This document shows positions 1-10,200 of a stretch of 64,000 nt of DNA, one piece after another. The position numbers and the translations under genes are program-made. This DNA comes from Aradus depressus (Eukaryota; Arthropoda; Insecta; Hemiptera; Aradidae). The notes below the pieces were generated by a model that was not told the DNA's origin, searched no databases, and worked only from the letters and a program-made list of their open reading frames with translations. Where the stretch lies: positions 16,727,601-16,791,600 of the forward strand of contig OY759225.1 in the NCBI GenBank assembly GCA_963662175.1, read 5' to 3'. The stretch's first letter is position 1, and the number at the start of each line of letters is the position of its first letter.

Positions 1-186
1 ATTTTTTTTTATTTTTTTATTTCTTTATTAACTTATTTATTTTACTAGCAGTAATACCCGGCGTTGCCCGGGGAACTTTGACTTTTCACCTAATATCTCT
101 CATTCGAATCCTATTCAATACTTGGAAAGTACATTCATGATGTTATAATTTTTAATTATTCAAATGGAATAAGACTTATAGTCCTT

Positions 187-590
187 CAAAGGAAGACACC
201 ACAGCTAGTATGTGCCTTTAAACGGCGGAAACAACAGCTAGTAAATACTTAGCATCGCTGGACATCCTAGCCAGTACGTACTTAAGAACGCTCGTGACCA
301 CAGCTAGTATCGGTCTTGCAACGGCGTACCACCCCAGCTAGTGCTCGGAACAGCTGGGCACCACAGTTATTGTGTGCTTAAAACCGCTGGGCACAACAGC
401 TATTACGTTCTTAGGAATGCTTCGCACCACAGCTAGTTCGTGTTCAGGAACGCTGGGCCACACAGCTACTCGTAGTATATGCCTTGCAACGGCGGGCAGC
501 CCAGCTAGTAAGTTCTTAGGACCACTTGGAACCACAGCTAGTTCCTACTTAAGAACGCCGGTCACCTTAGATAGTACGCGCCTTGCAACT
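187..590. repeat. Degenerate ~35-bp minisatellite inside the Helitron
   Basis: About eleven degenerate copies of a 33-37 bp unit built on CACAGCTAGTACGTTCTTAG plus GAACGCCGGGCAC occur head to tail. The short frames across it are artefacts of the period. The same unit is found in opposite orientation at about 41560-41800, in the smaller Helitron, and partly duplicated at 4414-4540. Confidence 0.75.
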
Positions 591-856
591 CCGAATTTCG
601 TATTTAAAATTAACATCAATTCAAAAATCCCAATAACTGCCAATGTAATGAATGTATAAACATCAAATTTCGTATTTAAAACTAAAATCAACTTAGGACA
701 TAACCAGTCAAATTTCAGCGATATCGGCCGAGGGGAAGGGGGAGTTTCGGGGTGGGGGATCAATTCAAAAATCTTAATAACTGCCCATGTAATGAATGTA
801 TCGACATCAAATTTCGTATTTAAAACTAAAATCCACTTAGGACATAACCAGTTAGG
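477..856. repeat. 380-bp segment duplicated at 4414-4793
   Basis: From TATATGCCTTGCAACGG onward this stretch is collinear with 4414-4793 at a constant offset of 3937 bases, with few substitutions. It covers the end of the minisatellite and the first satellite subunits. The Penelope-like insertion begins exactly where this copy stops, while the downstream copy runs on into the array. Confidence 0.75.
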
Positions 857-874
857 ACATAAAAAGAAGAAGAA

Positions 875-2830
875 TTGTTAGGGAGAGGTTTGCAATATTG
901 TCCGAGGACTGGAGTGGAGAAGAAGGATGTGTTGGAGCTGTTGGCAGTTCTCGAACAGAGTAAACTAAGTAATGAACGGGCAATTGAGTGTGCCCAAGCT
1001 ATCAATAAATATATTAAGCAGGACTCGTTTGGGTCTTCAGTTGGCTCCACCTCAGACATGCCTGTAATCAGATCCATTAAAAAGAAAATCATAGATAATG
1101 ATTTAGTTGTAACTAAGGCTGACAAGGGCAGGTCTGTGGTTGTTATGGATAAGAAAGTATATGATGAGAAAACTATGTCACTTATCTACGATAACAAATG
1201 TGTTGAGCTGAGGGAAGATCCAACCGAGTATTTTAGTAAGAAAGTTAGGGAAACATTAAAAACCACTCAGTACCTTTTTTCAGAATGGGAAATTAAGAAT
1301 ATTATCCAGATGAACCCAATAGCCCCAAGACTGTACTGTTTACCTAAAGTCCATAAACCCAGTATACCACTAAGACCAATAGTATCGTACAACTCCGCAC
1401 CGGCGGAAAAGGTATGTAAAGTATTAAATAAACTTTTCAAACAATTTTCAGGTTTCACTTCAAAATTTTCGGTTAAAAATAGTATTGAATTGGCAAAACT
1501 TTTAAAAAATAGGTTAGTCCCCGTAAACTCCACTCTACTGTCCTTTGATGTTGTAAACCTCTTCTCGAATATCCCCTCAGAAAAAATAGCACAAATTATG
1601 GAGGAATTATTAATTAAGAAGGGTTGTAACCCCTGTATCACCGGTGAGTTGACAACCCTAATAAATCTTTGTCTAGAACAAAATTATTTCAAATTTAAGG
1701 ATAAATTTTATCACCAAAAAATGGGAACACCCATGGGCTCCCCCTTTAGTCCTCTAGCAGCGGAGGTCTACATGGATTGGTTGGAGAGGGAGTTTATAAT
1801 GAACCCCAGAAACCCACATTTCCACAAAATAGCGCTCTGGACGAGGTACGTGGATGATATTTTGGTGGAGTTCACGGGAACCAATACTGAACTAAACAGC
1901 TTACACGACTACATAAACTCACTTACAGACACTATAAAATTCACCATAGACCTAGAACAAAACAATAGTATCAATTATTTAGATCTACAAATTACAAAAC
2001 AGGACAAGAGCTACACCTTCGACATTTACAGGAAACCCACCAGTACAGAAACATTAATACCAAACAGTTCATCTCATCACACAAAACATAAACATGCAGC
2101 ATTTCACTCTTTCATAGACAGACTACTCAAACTCCCTGTTTCCCGTGACTCCTACGAAAGAGAGTTGGAGCACATCAGACACCTCGCCGTCGTTAATGGT
2201 TACACAACCGACCTGGTAGAACGTATATTGAAAAGAAAGACGGAGGAGAAAATGGTAACGTCAGTGTACGGAGGGTGTAACCAAACTAAGGAGAGGGATG
2301 GCGGGGGTGGCTGGTGTGTTCTGCCGTACCTCCCCAGACTCTCTGAGAAATTATCTCGGATAATAAAGGGAGATGACGTGAATGTGGGTTTCAAAAGTAG
2401 GACTTCTCTTAAGGGGATGCTCTCAAAAACCAAAGATCGTGTGGACCTCCCTGACAAATCCGGCGTGTACAGGATTACTTGTAAAGACTGTGAATGTTTT
2501 TATCTTGGGCAGACGGGCCGGAAGCTGAGGACTAGAGTGAGGGAGCATTTGAGGAGGGGCGACTCTGAATTTTTCCAACACCTCCAGAACACAGGACATG
2601 AGGCCGGTTCAGTCTCATTACTGCATCATGTCCAAAAAGGTAGAAAAATGGATACATTGGAAAGTATCGAAATAAAATTGGAAAGGAGGAAGAGAGAGTC
2701 CCCCCTCCTCAACTCTAAAGAGGGGATGGGAGGTTTGTCCAGTCTCACGTACACCGTTCTCCCAGTTGTGACTCAGATGGTGGACAGGAATAACTCGTCT
2801 GTCCCCATCCATGATATTTTAAATTGTTAA
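875..2830 (+). CDS. Penelope-like reverse transcriptase with GIY-YIG endonuclease (N-terminally truncated)
   Basis: The 651-codon frame encodes the replication protein of a Penelope-like retroelement, which copies RNA into DNA and nicks the target in the nucleus. RT landmarks are TKADKGRSVVV (80-90), CLPKVHKP and LRPIVS (155-171), motif A with FDVVNL and NIP (D225, 224-234), motif B MGTPMGSPFSPLAAE (283-297), and motif C YVDD (325-328, D327 and D328). The C-terminal GIY-YIG domain starts at GVY (530-532), with cysteines at 536, 539 and 541, YLGQTGRKLRTRVREH (543-558) and a probable catalytic glutamate near 596. No internal stops occur. The true start lies upstream in the element but is missing here. 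The matching N-terminal part is at 3124-3820. Confidence 0.92.
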   Translation: MLGRGLQYCPRTGVEKKDVLELLAVLEQSKLSNERAIECAQAINKYIKQDSFGSSVGSTSDMPVIRSIKKKIIDNDLVVTKADKGRSVVVMDKKVYDEKTMSLIYDNKCVELREDPTEYFSKKVRETLKTTQYLFSEWEIKNIIQMNPIAPRLYCLPKVHKPSIPLRPIVSYNSAPAEKVCKVLNKLFKQFSGFTSKFSVKNSIELAKLLKNRLVPVNSTLLSFDVVNLFSNIPSEKIAQIMEELLIKKGCNPCITGELTTLINLCLEQNYFKFKDKFYHQKMGTPMGSPFSPLAAEVYMDWLEREFIMNPRNPHFHKIALWTRYVDDILVEFTGTNTELNSLHDYINSLTDTIKFTIDLEQNNSINYLDLQITKQDKSYTFDIYRKPTSTETLIPNSSSHHTKHKHAAFHSFIDRLLKLPVSRDSYERELEHIRHLAVVNGYTTDLVERILKRKTEEKMVTSVYGGCNQTKERDGGGGWCVLPYLPRLSEKLSRIIKGDDVNVGFKSRTSLKGMLSKTKDRVDLPDKSGVYRITCKDCECFYLGQTGRKLRTRVREHLRRGDSEFFQHLQNTGHEAGSVSLLHHVQKGRKMDTLESIEIKLERRKRESPLLNSKEGMGGLSSLTYTVLPVVTQMVDRNNSSVPIHDILNC

Positions 2831-3123
2831 TGTTTGTTGTAGATTTTTATTTATTTATATTTTTATTATTTAGTTTATTCAAATTTTTATCAGGTATGTT
2901 TTATCAAAAATTGTGTTTTTATTATTTATTTGCTATTCATATTACATATTAAGGATGTTCTTTTGTAGACTGCCTGATGATGAGGGAAACCTCGAAAGCC
3001 GGCTAGCTTACTTAAATAAAAAATCTGTGAGAGGTCAGACTAACTTATTTTTGACATCCTGCGAAATAATCACTTCTCACTACATCAGCCATCTTCATAT
3101 TAACGTCAGCTCGTCAAGCTACT
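2831..3123 (+). other. PLE 3' UTR / pseudo-LTR between the two units
   Basis: AT-rich spacer between the stop of the RT-endonuclease frame and the ATG of the next unit. It holds the hammerhead-like motif at 2974-3006. Diverged relatives of this spacer occur at 26361-27092 (minus) and 44765-45040 (plus), and an exact inverted relative at 3907-4140. Confidence 0.75.
2974..3006 (+). ncRNA. Hammerhead-like ribozyme motif in PLE pseudo-LTR
   Basis: CTGATGA, a bulged T, a 4-bp helix II (GAGG/CCTC) closed by a GAAA tetraloop, then GAAA and the palindrome AGCCGGCT followed by A, a permitted cleavage-site base. A palindromic helix III with no loop would work only as a dimer, as known for short-helix hammerheads. 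Only about 2 bp of helix I are evident, and the extra T after the core departs from the canonical form. Hammerheads in PLE pseudo-LTRs are established. Activity of this one is inferred. Confidence 0.55.
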
Positions 3124-3840
3124 ATGGCTACAAAAGAAAAAATCCAGTCTACTTTAAGAAACCTATCGAAGATCTCTACAGCGAAACTTCAGCAACTATT
3201 TTATAGGTATAAACTTATATTTGGGAACCTCAATAGAGACATATGGTTTAACCGACAATGCCTAAAATTGAAAATAACGCCAAATTATATTGGTAATAAA
3301 ATTAAATTCCTTAAAATAAATAATTGTAAGCTTCACAATCGGATCGTTCAATGTTTTATTAATAACGAGTTAAAAAGCAAGTTTATGTTGCGTGATCTAA
3401 TATCTTGTTGTCTGTATGGTATTAGGAAGAGACTAGTGGAGGCTCTTAATCCTATAGAATGGGACTGTTTTGATTACAAGGTTTTAGACCTGGTTTATAC
3501 ACAGACACAACGTAAACAGAACCTAGTTAAAACCAAAATAAACAACCTTTTGGAATGTAAACGTAGAAATAATATTTCAACTAACGATTCTGATTGTGTT
3601 GCCTATAAGAATGGTGTTTCAACTGACTGGGCAGGCACTTATCCCCGGGTTGTCAACACGAGCTGGGTTGAGTTTGACAAAAAAGAAGAAGAATTGTTAG
3701 GGAGAGGTTTGCAATATTGTCCGAGGACTGGAGTGGAGAAGAAGGATGTGTTGGAGCTGTTGGCAGTTCTCGAACAGAGTAAACTAAGTAATGAACGGGC
3801 AATTGAGTGTGCCCAAGCTGGGGGGGTTGTGGATTTTTGA
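3124..3840 (+). pseudogene. N-terminal part of the PLE protein, cut off by rearrangement
   Basis: 238 codons opening with ATG in the 5' part of the second PLE unit. The first ~190 residues are a basic N-terminal region with no motif I recognise beyond PLE context. The next ~40 are identical to the start of the 875-2830 frame (LGRGLQYCPRTG onward), which proves the two belong to the same protein. The reading continues for seven codons into inverted satellite DNA and then stops, so the tail is not element sequence. The complete protein would be roughly 0.85 kilo-residues. Confidence 0.85.
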
Positions 3841-3906
3841 ATTGAGCCCCCACCCCGGAACTCCCCCCTCCCCTCGGCCCATATCGCTGAAATTTGACTG
3901 GTTATT
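3822..3906 (-). repeat. Inverted satellite fragment inside the PLE complex
   Basis: The reverse complement of the surrounding Helitron satellite (motifs AGCGATATGGGCCGAGGGG and GAGTTCCGGGGTGGGGGCTC) sits between the two PLE arms. It is in the opposite orientation to the flanking array and mirrors 4247-4315. Confidence 0.85.
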
Positions 3907-4246
3907 TCGCAGGATGTCAAAAATAAGTTAGTCTGACCTCTCACAGATTTTTTATTTAAGTAAGCTAGCCGGCTTTCGAGGTTTCCCTCATCATCAGGCA
4001 GTCTACAAAAGAACATCCTTAATATGTAATATGAATAGCAAATAAATAATAAAAACACAATTTTTGATAAAACATACCTGATAAAAATTTGAATAAACTA
4101 AATAATAAAAATATAAATAAATAAAAATCTACAACAAACATTAACAATTTAAAATATCATGGATGGGGACAGACGAGTTATTCCTGTCCACCATCTGAGT
4201 CACAACTGGGAGAACGGTGTACGTGAGACTGGACAAACCTCCCATC
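3907..4246 (-). mobile_element. Inverted copy of the PLE 3' end
   Basis: This is the reverse complement of about 2725-3068: the last coding triplets, the AT-rich 3' UTR and the hammerhead-like motif (minus strand, 3965-3998). Identity is near complete, so it arose with or soon after the direct copy. Confidence 0.9.
3965..3998 (-). ncRNA. Hammerhead-like motif, inverted copy
   Basis: Same sequence as the motif at 2974-3006, on the opposite strand. A read-through RNA across both would contain the motif and its exact complement. Confidence 0.5.
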
Positions 4247-7200
4247 CCAGCGATATGGGCCGAGGGGAGGGGGGAGTTCCGGGGTGGGGGCTCAATTCAA
4301 AAATCCACAACCCCCTTCCCGTTCACAATATTGTGACGCCACACACTTTTTTTTCCTATTTGGCCTTCAAGAATACTACATATGAAATTTCATGACAATC
4401 CTACGGTTAATATTATATGCCTTGCAACGGCGGGCAGCCCAGCTAGTAAGTTCTTAGGACCACTTGGAACCACAGCTAGTTCCTACTTAAGAACGCCGGT
4501 CACCTTAGATAGTACGCGCCTTGCAACTCCGAATTTCGTATTTAAAATTAACATCAATTCAAAAATCCCAATAACTGCCAATGTAATGAATGTATAAACA
4601 TCAAATTTCGTATTTAAAACTAAAATCAACTTAGGACATAACCAGTCAAAATTCAGCGATATCGGCCGAGGGGAGGGGGGAGTTCCGGGGTAAGGGCTCA
4701 ATTCAAAAATCTTAATAACTGCCCATGTAATGAATGTATCGACATCAAATTTCGTATTTAAAACTTAAATACACTTAGGACAAAACCAGTCAAATTTCAG
4801 CGATATCGGCCGAGGGGAGGGGGGAGTTCCGGGGAAGGGGCTCAATTCAAAAATCCACAACCCCCTTCCCGTTCACAATATTGTGACGCCACACACTTTT
4901 TTTTCCTATTTGGCCTTCAAGAATACTACATATGAAATTTCATGACAATCCTACCATTAATTAATGAGTTAGCACTATTCTTATGCTTAGCCCCCCCTTA
5001 CAACCCCCCCTCCCGTTCCAAATTTTGGGACGCCACATAGCCTATTATTCAATCAGTCTTGAAAGGATGCTACATGTGATGTTTCATGAATATCCATCCA
5101 GCCGTTTGGGCGTGATGCTGGAACAAACATTCAAACAAACCCCGTTTCAGTATAGAAGTATAGAAGCCGGTGGAAGAGAATGGGAAGATGAGCGAATCTG
5201 AATTTAAAAATCCCAATAACTTCCGATGTAATGAATGTATCAACATCAAATTTCGTATTTAAAATTAACATGCGCGGAGGACATAACCAGTCAAATTTCA
5301 GCGATATGGGCCGAGGGGAGGGGGGAGTTCCGGGGTGGGGGCTCAATTCCAAAATCTTAATAACTGCCCATGTAATGAATGTATCGACATCAAATTTCGT
5401 ATTTAAAACTTAAATCCACTTGGGACATAACCAGTCAAATTTCAGCGATATCAGCCGAGGGGAGGGGGGAGTTCCGGGGAAGGGGCTCAATTCAAAAATC
5501 CACAACCCCCTTCCCGTTCACAATTTTGTGACGTCACACACCTTTTTTTCCTATTTGGCCTTCAAGAATACTACATGTGAAATTTCATGACAATCCTACC
5601 ATTAATTAATGAGTTAGCACTATTCTTATGCTTAGCCCCCCCGTACAACCCCCACTCCCGTTCCAAATTTTGGGACGCCACATAGCCTATTATTCAATCG
5701 GTCTTGAAAGGATGCTACATGTGAAGTTTCATGAATATCCGTCCAGCCGTTTGGGCGTGATGCTGGAACAAACATTCAAACAAACCCCGTTTCAGTATAG
5801 AAGTATAGAAGCCGGTGGAAGAGAATGGGAAGATGAGCGAATCCGAATTTAAAAATCCCAATAACTTCCGATGTAATGAATGTATCAACATCAAATTTCG
5901 TATTTAAAATTAACATGCGCGGAGGACATAACCAGTCAAATTTCAGCGATATGGGCCGAGGGGAGGGGGGAGTTCCGGGGTGGGGGCTCAATTCCAAAAT
6001 CTTAATAACTGCCCATGTAATGAATATATCGACATCAAATTTCGTATTTAAAACTTAAATCCACTTAGGACATAACCAGTCAAATTTCAGGGATATCGGC
6101 CGAGGGGAGGAGGGAGTTCCGGAGTGGGGGCTCAATTCAAAAATCCGAATAACTGCCGATGTAATGAATGTATCAACATCAAATTTCGTATTTAAAATTA
6201 ACATGCGCGGAGGACATAACCAGTTAAATTTCAGCGATATGGGCCGAGGGGAGGGGGGAGTTCCGGGGTGGGAGCTCAATTCAAAAATCTTAATAACTGC
6301 CCATGTAATGAATGTATCAACATCAAATTTCGTATTTAAAACTTAAATACAATTAGGACAAAACCAGTCAAATTTCAGCGATATGGGCCGAGGGGAGGGG
6401 GGAGTTCCGGGGTGGGGGCTCAATTCAAAAATCCACAACCCCCCTCCCGTTCACAATTTTGTGACGCCACACAATTTTTTTTCCTATTTGACTTCAAGAA
6501 TACTACATATGAAATTTCATGACAATCCTAAAATTAAATAATGAGTTAGCACTATTCTTATGCTTAGCCCCTCCTTACAACCCCCCCTCCCGTTCCAAAT
6601 TTTGGGACGCCACATAGCCTATTATTCAATCAGTCTTGAAAGGATGCTACATGTGATGTTTCATGAATATCCGTCCAGCCGTTTGGGCGTGATGCTGGAA
6701 CAAACATTCAAACAAACCCCGTTTCAGTATAGAAGTATAGATGCCGGTGGAAGACAATGGGAAGATGAGCGAATCTGAATTTAAAAATCCCAATAAATTC
6801 CGATGTAATGAATGTATCAACATCAAATTTCGTATTTAAAATTAACATCCGCGGAGGACATAACCAGTCAAATTTCAGCGAAATGGGCCGAGGGGAGGGG
6901 GGAGTTCCGGGGTGGGGGCTCAATTCAAAAATCTTAATAACTGCCCATGTAATGAATGTATCGATATCAAATTTCGTATTTAAAACTTAAATACAATTAG
7001 GACAAAACCAGTCAAATTTCAGCGATATCGGTCGAGGGGAGGGGGGAGTTCCGGGGAAGGGGCTCAATTTAAAAATCCACAAACCCCTTCCCGTTCACAG
7101 TATTGTGACGTTACACACCTTTTTTTCCTATTTGGCCTTCAAGAATACTTCATATGAAATTTCATGACAATCCTACCATTAATTAATGAGTTAGCACTAT

Positions 7201-10200
7201 TCTTATGCTTAGCCCCTCCTTACAACCCCCCCTCCCGTTCCAAATTTTGGGACGCCACATAGCCTATTATTCAATCAGTCTTGAAAGGATGCTACATGTG
7301 ATGTTTCATGAATATCCGTCCAGCCGTTTGGGCGTGATGCTGGAACAAACATTCAAACAAACCCCGTTTCAGTATAGAAGTATAGATGCCGGTGGAAGAC
7401 AATGGGAAGATGAGCGAATCTGAATTTAAAAATCCCAATAAATTCCGATGTAATGAATGTATCAACATCAAATTTCGTATTTAAAATTAACATCCGCGGT
7501 GGACATAACCAGTCAAATTTCAGCGAAATAGGCCGAGGGGAGGGGGGAGTTCCGGGGTGGGGGCTCAATTCAAAAATCTTAATTACTGCCCATGTAATGA
7601 ATGTATCGATATCAAATTTCGTATTTAAAACTTAAATACAATTAGGACAAAACCAGTCAAATTTCAGCGATATCGGCCGAGGGGAGGGGGGAGTTCCGGG
7701 GAAGGGGCTCAATTTAAAAATCCACAACCCCCCTCCCGTTCACAAATTTGTGACGTTACACACCTTTTTTTTCTATTTGGCCTTCAAGAATACTTCATAT
7801 GAAATTTCATGACAATCCTACCATTAATTAATGAGTTAGCACTATTTTAATGCTTAGCCCCCTCTTACAACCCCCCCTCCCGTTCGAAATTGTGGGACGC
7901 CACATAGCCTATTATTCAATCGGTCTTGAAAGGATGCTACATGTGAAGTTTCATGAATATCCGTCCAGCCGTTTGGGCGTGATGCTGGACAAACTTTCAA
8001 ACAAACCCCGTTTCAGTACGGAAGTATAGAAGCCGGTGGAAGAGAATGGGAAGATGAGCGAATCTGAATTTAAAAATCCCAATAACTTCCGATGTAATGA
8101 ATGTATCAACATCAAATTTCGTATTTAAAATTAACATCCGCGGAGGACATAACCATTCAAATTTCAGCGATATCGGCCGAGGGGAGGGGGGAGTTCCGGG
8201 GTGGGGGCTCAATTCAAAAATCCCAATAACTGCCGATGTAATGAATGTATCGACATCAAATTTAGTATTTGAAACTAAAATCCACTTAGGACATAACCAG
8301 TTAAATTTCAACGATATCGGCTGAGGGGAGGGGGGAGTTCCGAGGGAGGGGCTCAGTTCAAAAATCCACAACCCCCCTCCCGTTCACAAATTTGTGACGT
8401 TACACACCTTTTTTTTCTATTTGGCCTTCAAGAATACTACATATGAAATTTCATGACAATCCGACCATTACTTAATGAGTTAGCACTATTTTAATGCTTA
8501 GCCCCCCCTTACAACCCCCCCTCCCGTTCGAAATTTTGGGACGCCACATTGCCTATTATTCAATCGGTCTTGAAAGAATGCTACATGTGAAGTTTCATGA
8601 ATATCCGTCCAGACGTTTGGGCGTGATGCTGGAACAAACATTCAAACAAACCCCGTTTCAGTATAGAAGTATAGAAGCCGGTGGAAGAGAATGGGAAGAT
8701 GAGCGAATCTGAATTTAAAAATCCCCATAACTGCCGATGTAATGAATGTATCAACATCAAATTTCGTATTTAAAATTAACATCCGCGGCGGACATAACCA
8801 TTCAAATTTCAGCGATATCGGCCGAGGGGAGGGGGGAGTTCCGGGGTGGGGGCTCAATTCAAAAATCTTAATAACTGCCCATGTAATGAATGTATCGTCA
8901 TCAAATTTCGTATTTAAAACTTAAATACACTTAGGACAAAACCAGCCAAATTTCAGCGATATGGGCCGAGGGGAGGGGGGAGTTCCGGGGTGGGGGCTCA
9001 ATTCAAAATTCCACAACCCCCTTCCCGTTTACAATTTTGTTACGTCACACACCTTTTTCTCCTATTTGGCCTTCAAGAATACTACATATGAAATTTCATG
9101 ACAATCTGACCATTAATTAATGAGTTAGCACTATTTTAATGCTTAGCCCCCCCTTACAACCCCCCCTCCCGTTCCAAATTGTGGGACGCCACATAGCCTA
9201 TTATTCAATCGGTCTTGAAAGGATGCTACATGTGAAGTTTCATGAATATCCGTCCAGCCGTTTGGGCGTGATGCTGGACAAACTTTCAAACAAACCCCGT
9301 TTCAGTACGAAAGTATAGAAGCCGGTGGAAGAGAATGGGAAGATGAGCGAATCTGAATTTAAAAATCCCAATAACTTCCGATGTAATGAATGTATCAACA
9401 TCAAATTTCGTATTTAAAATTAACATCCGCGGAGGACATAACCATTCAAATTTCAGCGATATCGGCCGAGGGGAGGGGGGAGTTCCGGGGTGGGGGCTCA
9501 ATTCAAAAATCCCAATAACTGCCGATGTAATGAATGTATCGACATCAAATTTAGTATTTAAAACTAAAATCCACTTAGGACATAACCAGTTAAATTTCAA
9601 CGATATCGGCTGAGGGGAGGGGGGAGTTCCGAGGGAGGGGCTCAGTTCAAAAATCCACAACCCCCCTCCCGTTCACAAATTTGTGACGTTACACACCTTT
9701 TTTTTCTATTTGGCCTTCAAGAATACTACATATGAAATTTCATGACAATCCGACCATTACTTAATGAGTTAGCACTATTTTAATGCTTAGCCCCCCCTTA
9801 CAACCCCCCCTCCCGTTCGAAATTTTGGGACGCCACATTGCCTATTATTCAATCGGTCTTGAAAGAATGCTACATGTGAAGTTTCATGAATATCCGTCCA
9901 GACGTTTGGGCGTGATGCTGGAACAAACATTCAAACAAACCCCGTTTCAGTATAGAAGTATAGAAGCCGGTGGAAGAGAATGGGAAGATGAGCGAATCTG
10001 AATTTAAAAATCCCCATAACTGCCGATGTAATGAATGTATCAACATCAAATTTCGTATTTAAAATTAACATCCGCGGCGGACATAACCATTCAAATTTCA
10101 GCGATATCGGCCGAGGGGAGGGGGGAGTTCCGGGGTGGGGGCTCAATTCAAAAATCTTAATAACTGCCCATGTAATGAATGTATCGTCATCAAATTTCGT

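Larger units (their letters stand above)
857..4246. mobile_element. Rearranged Penelope-like element (PLE) insertion
   Basis: The insertion interrupts satellite sequence: the left junction follows GACATAACCAGT and the right junction precedes CAGCGATATGGG. It contains, in order, a 5'-lacking piece with RT, GIY-YIG and 3' UTR (about 860-3068), the 5' part of a second unit (about 3069-3820), an 85-bp inverted satellite piece (3822-3906) and an inverted copy of the element's end (3907-4246). About 140 bases at 860-1000 are repeated at 3680-3819, so the two direct pieces together are a circularly permuted element with overlap. Tandem and inverted partial copies of this sort are known for Penelope-like elements. 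Confidence 0.85.
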
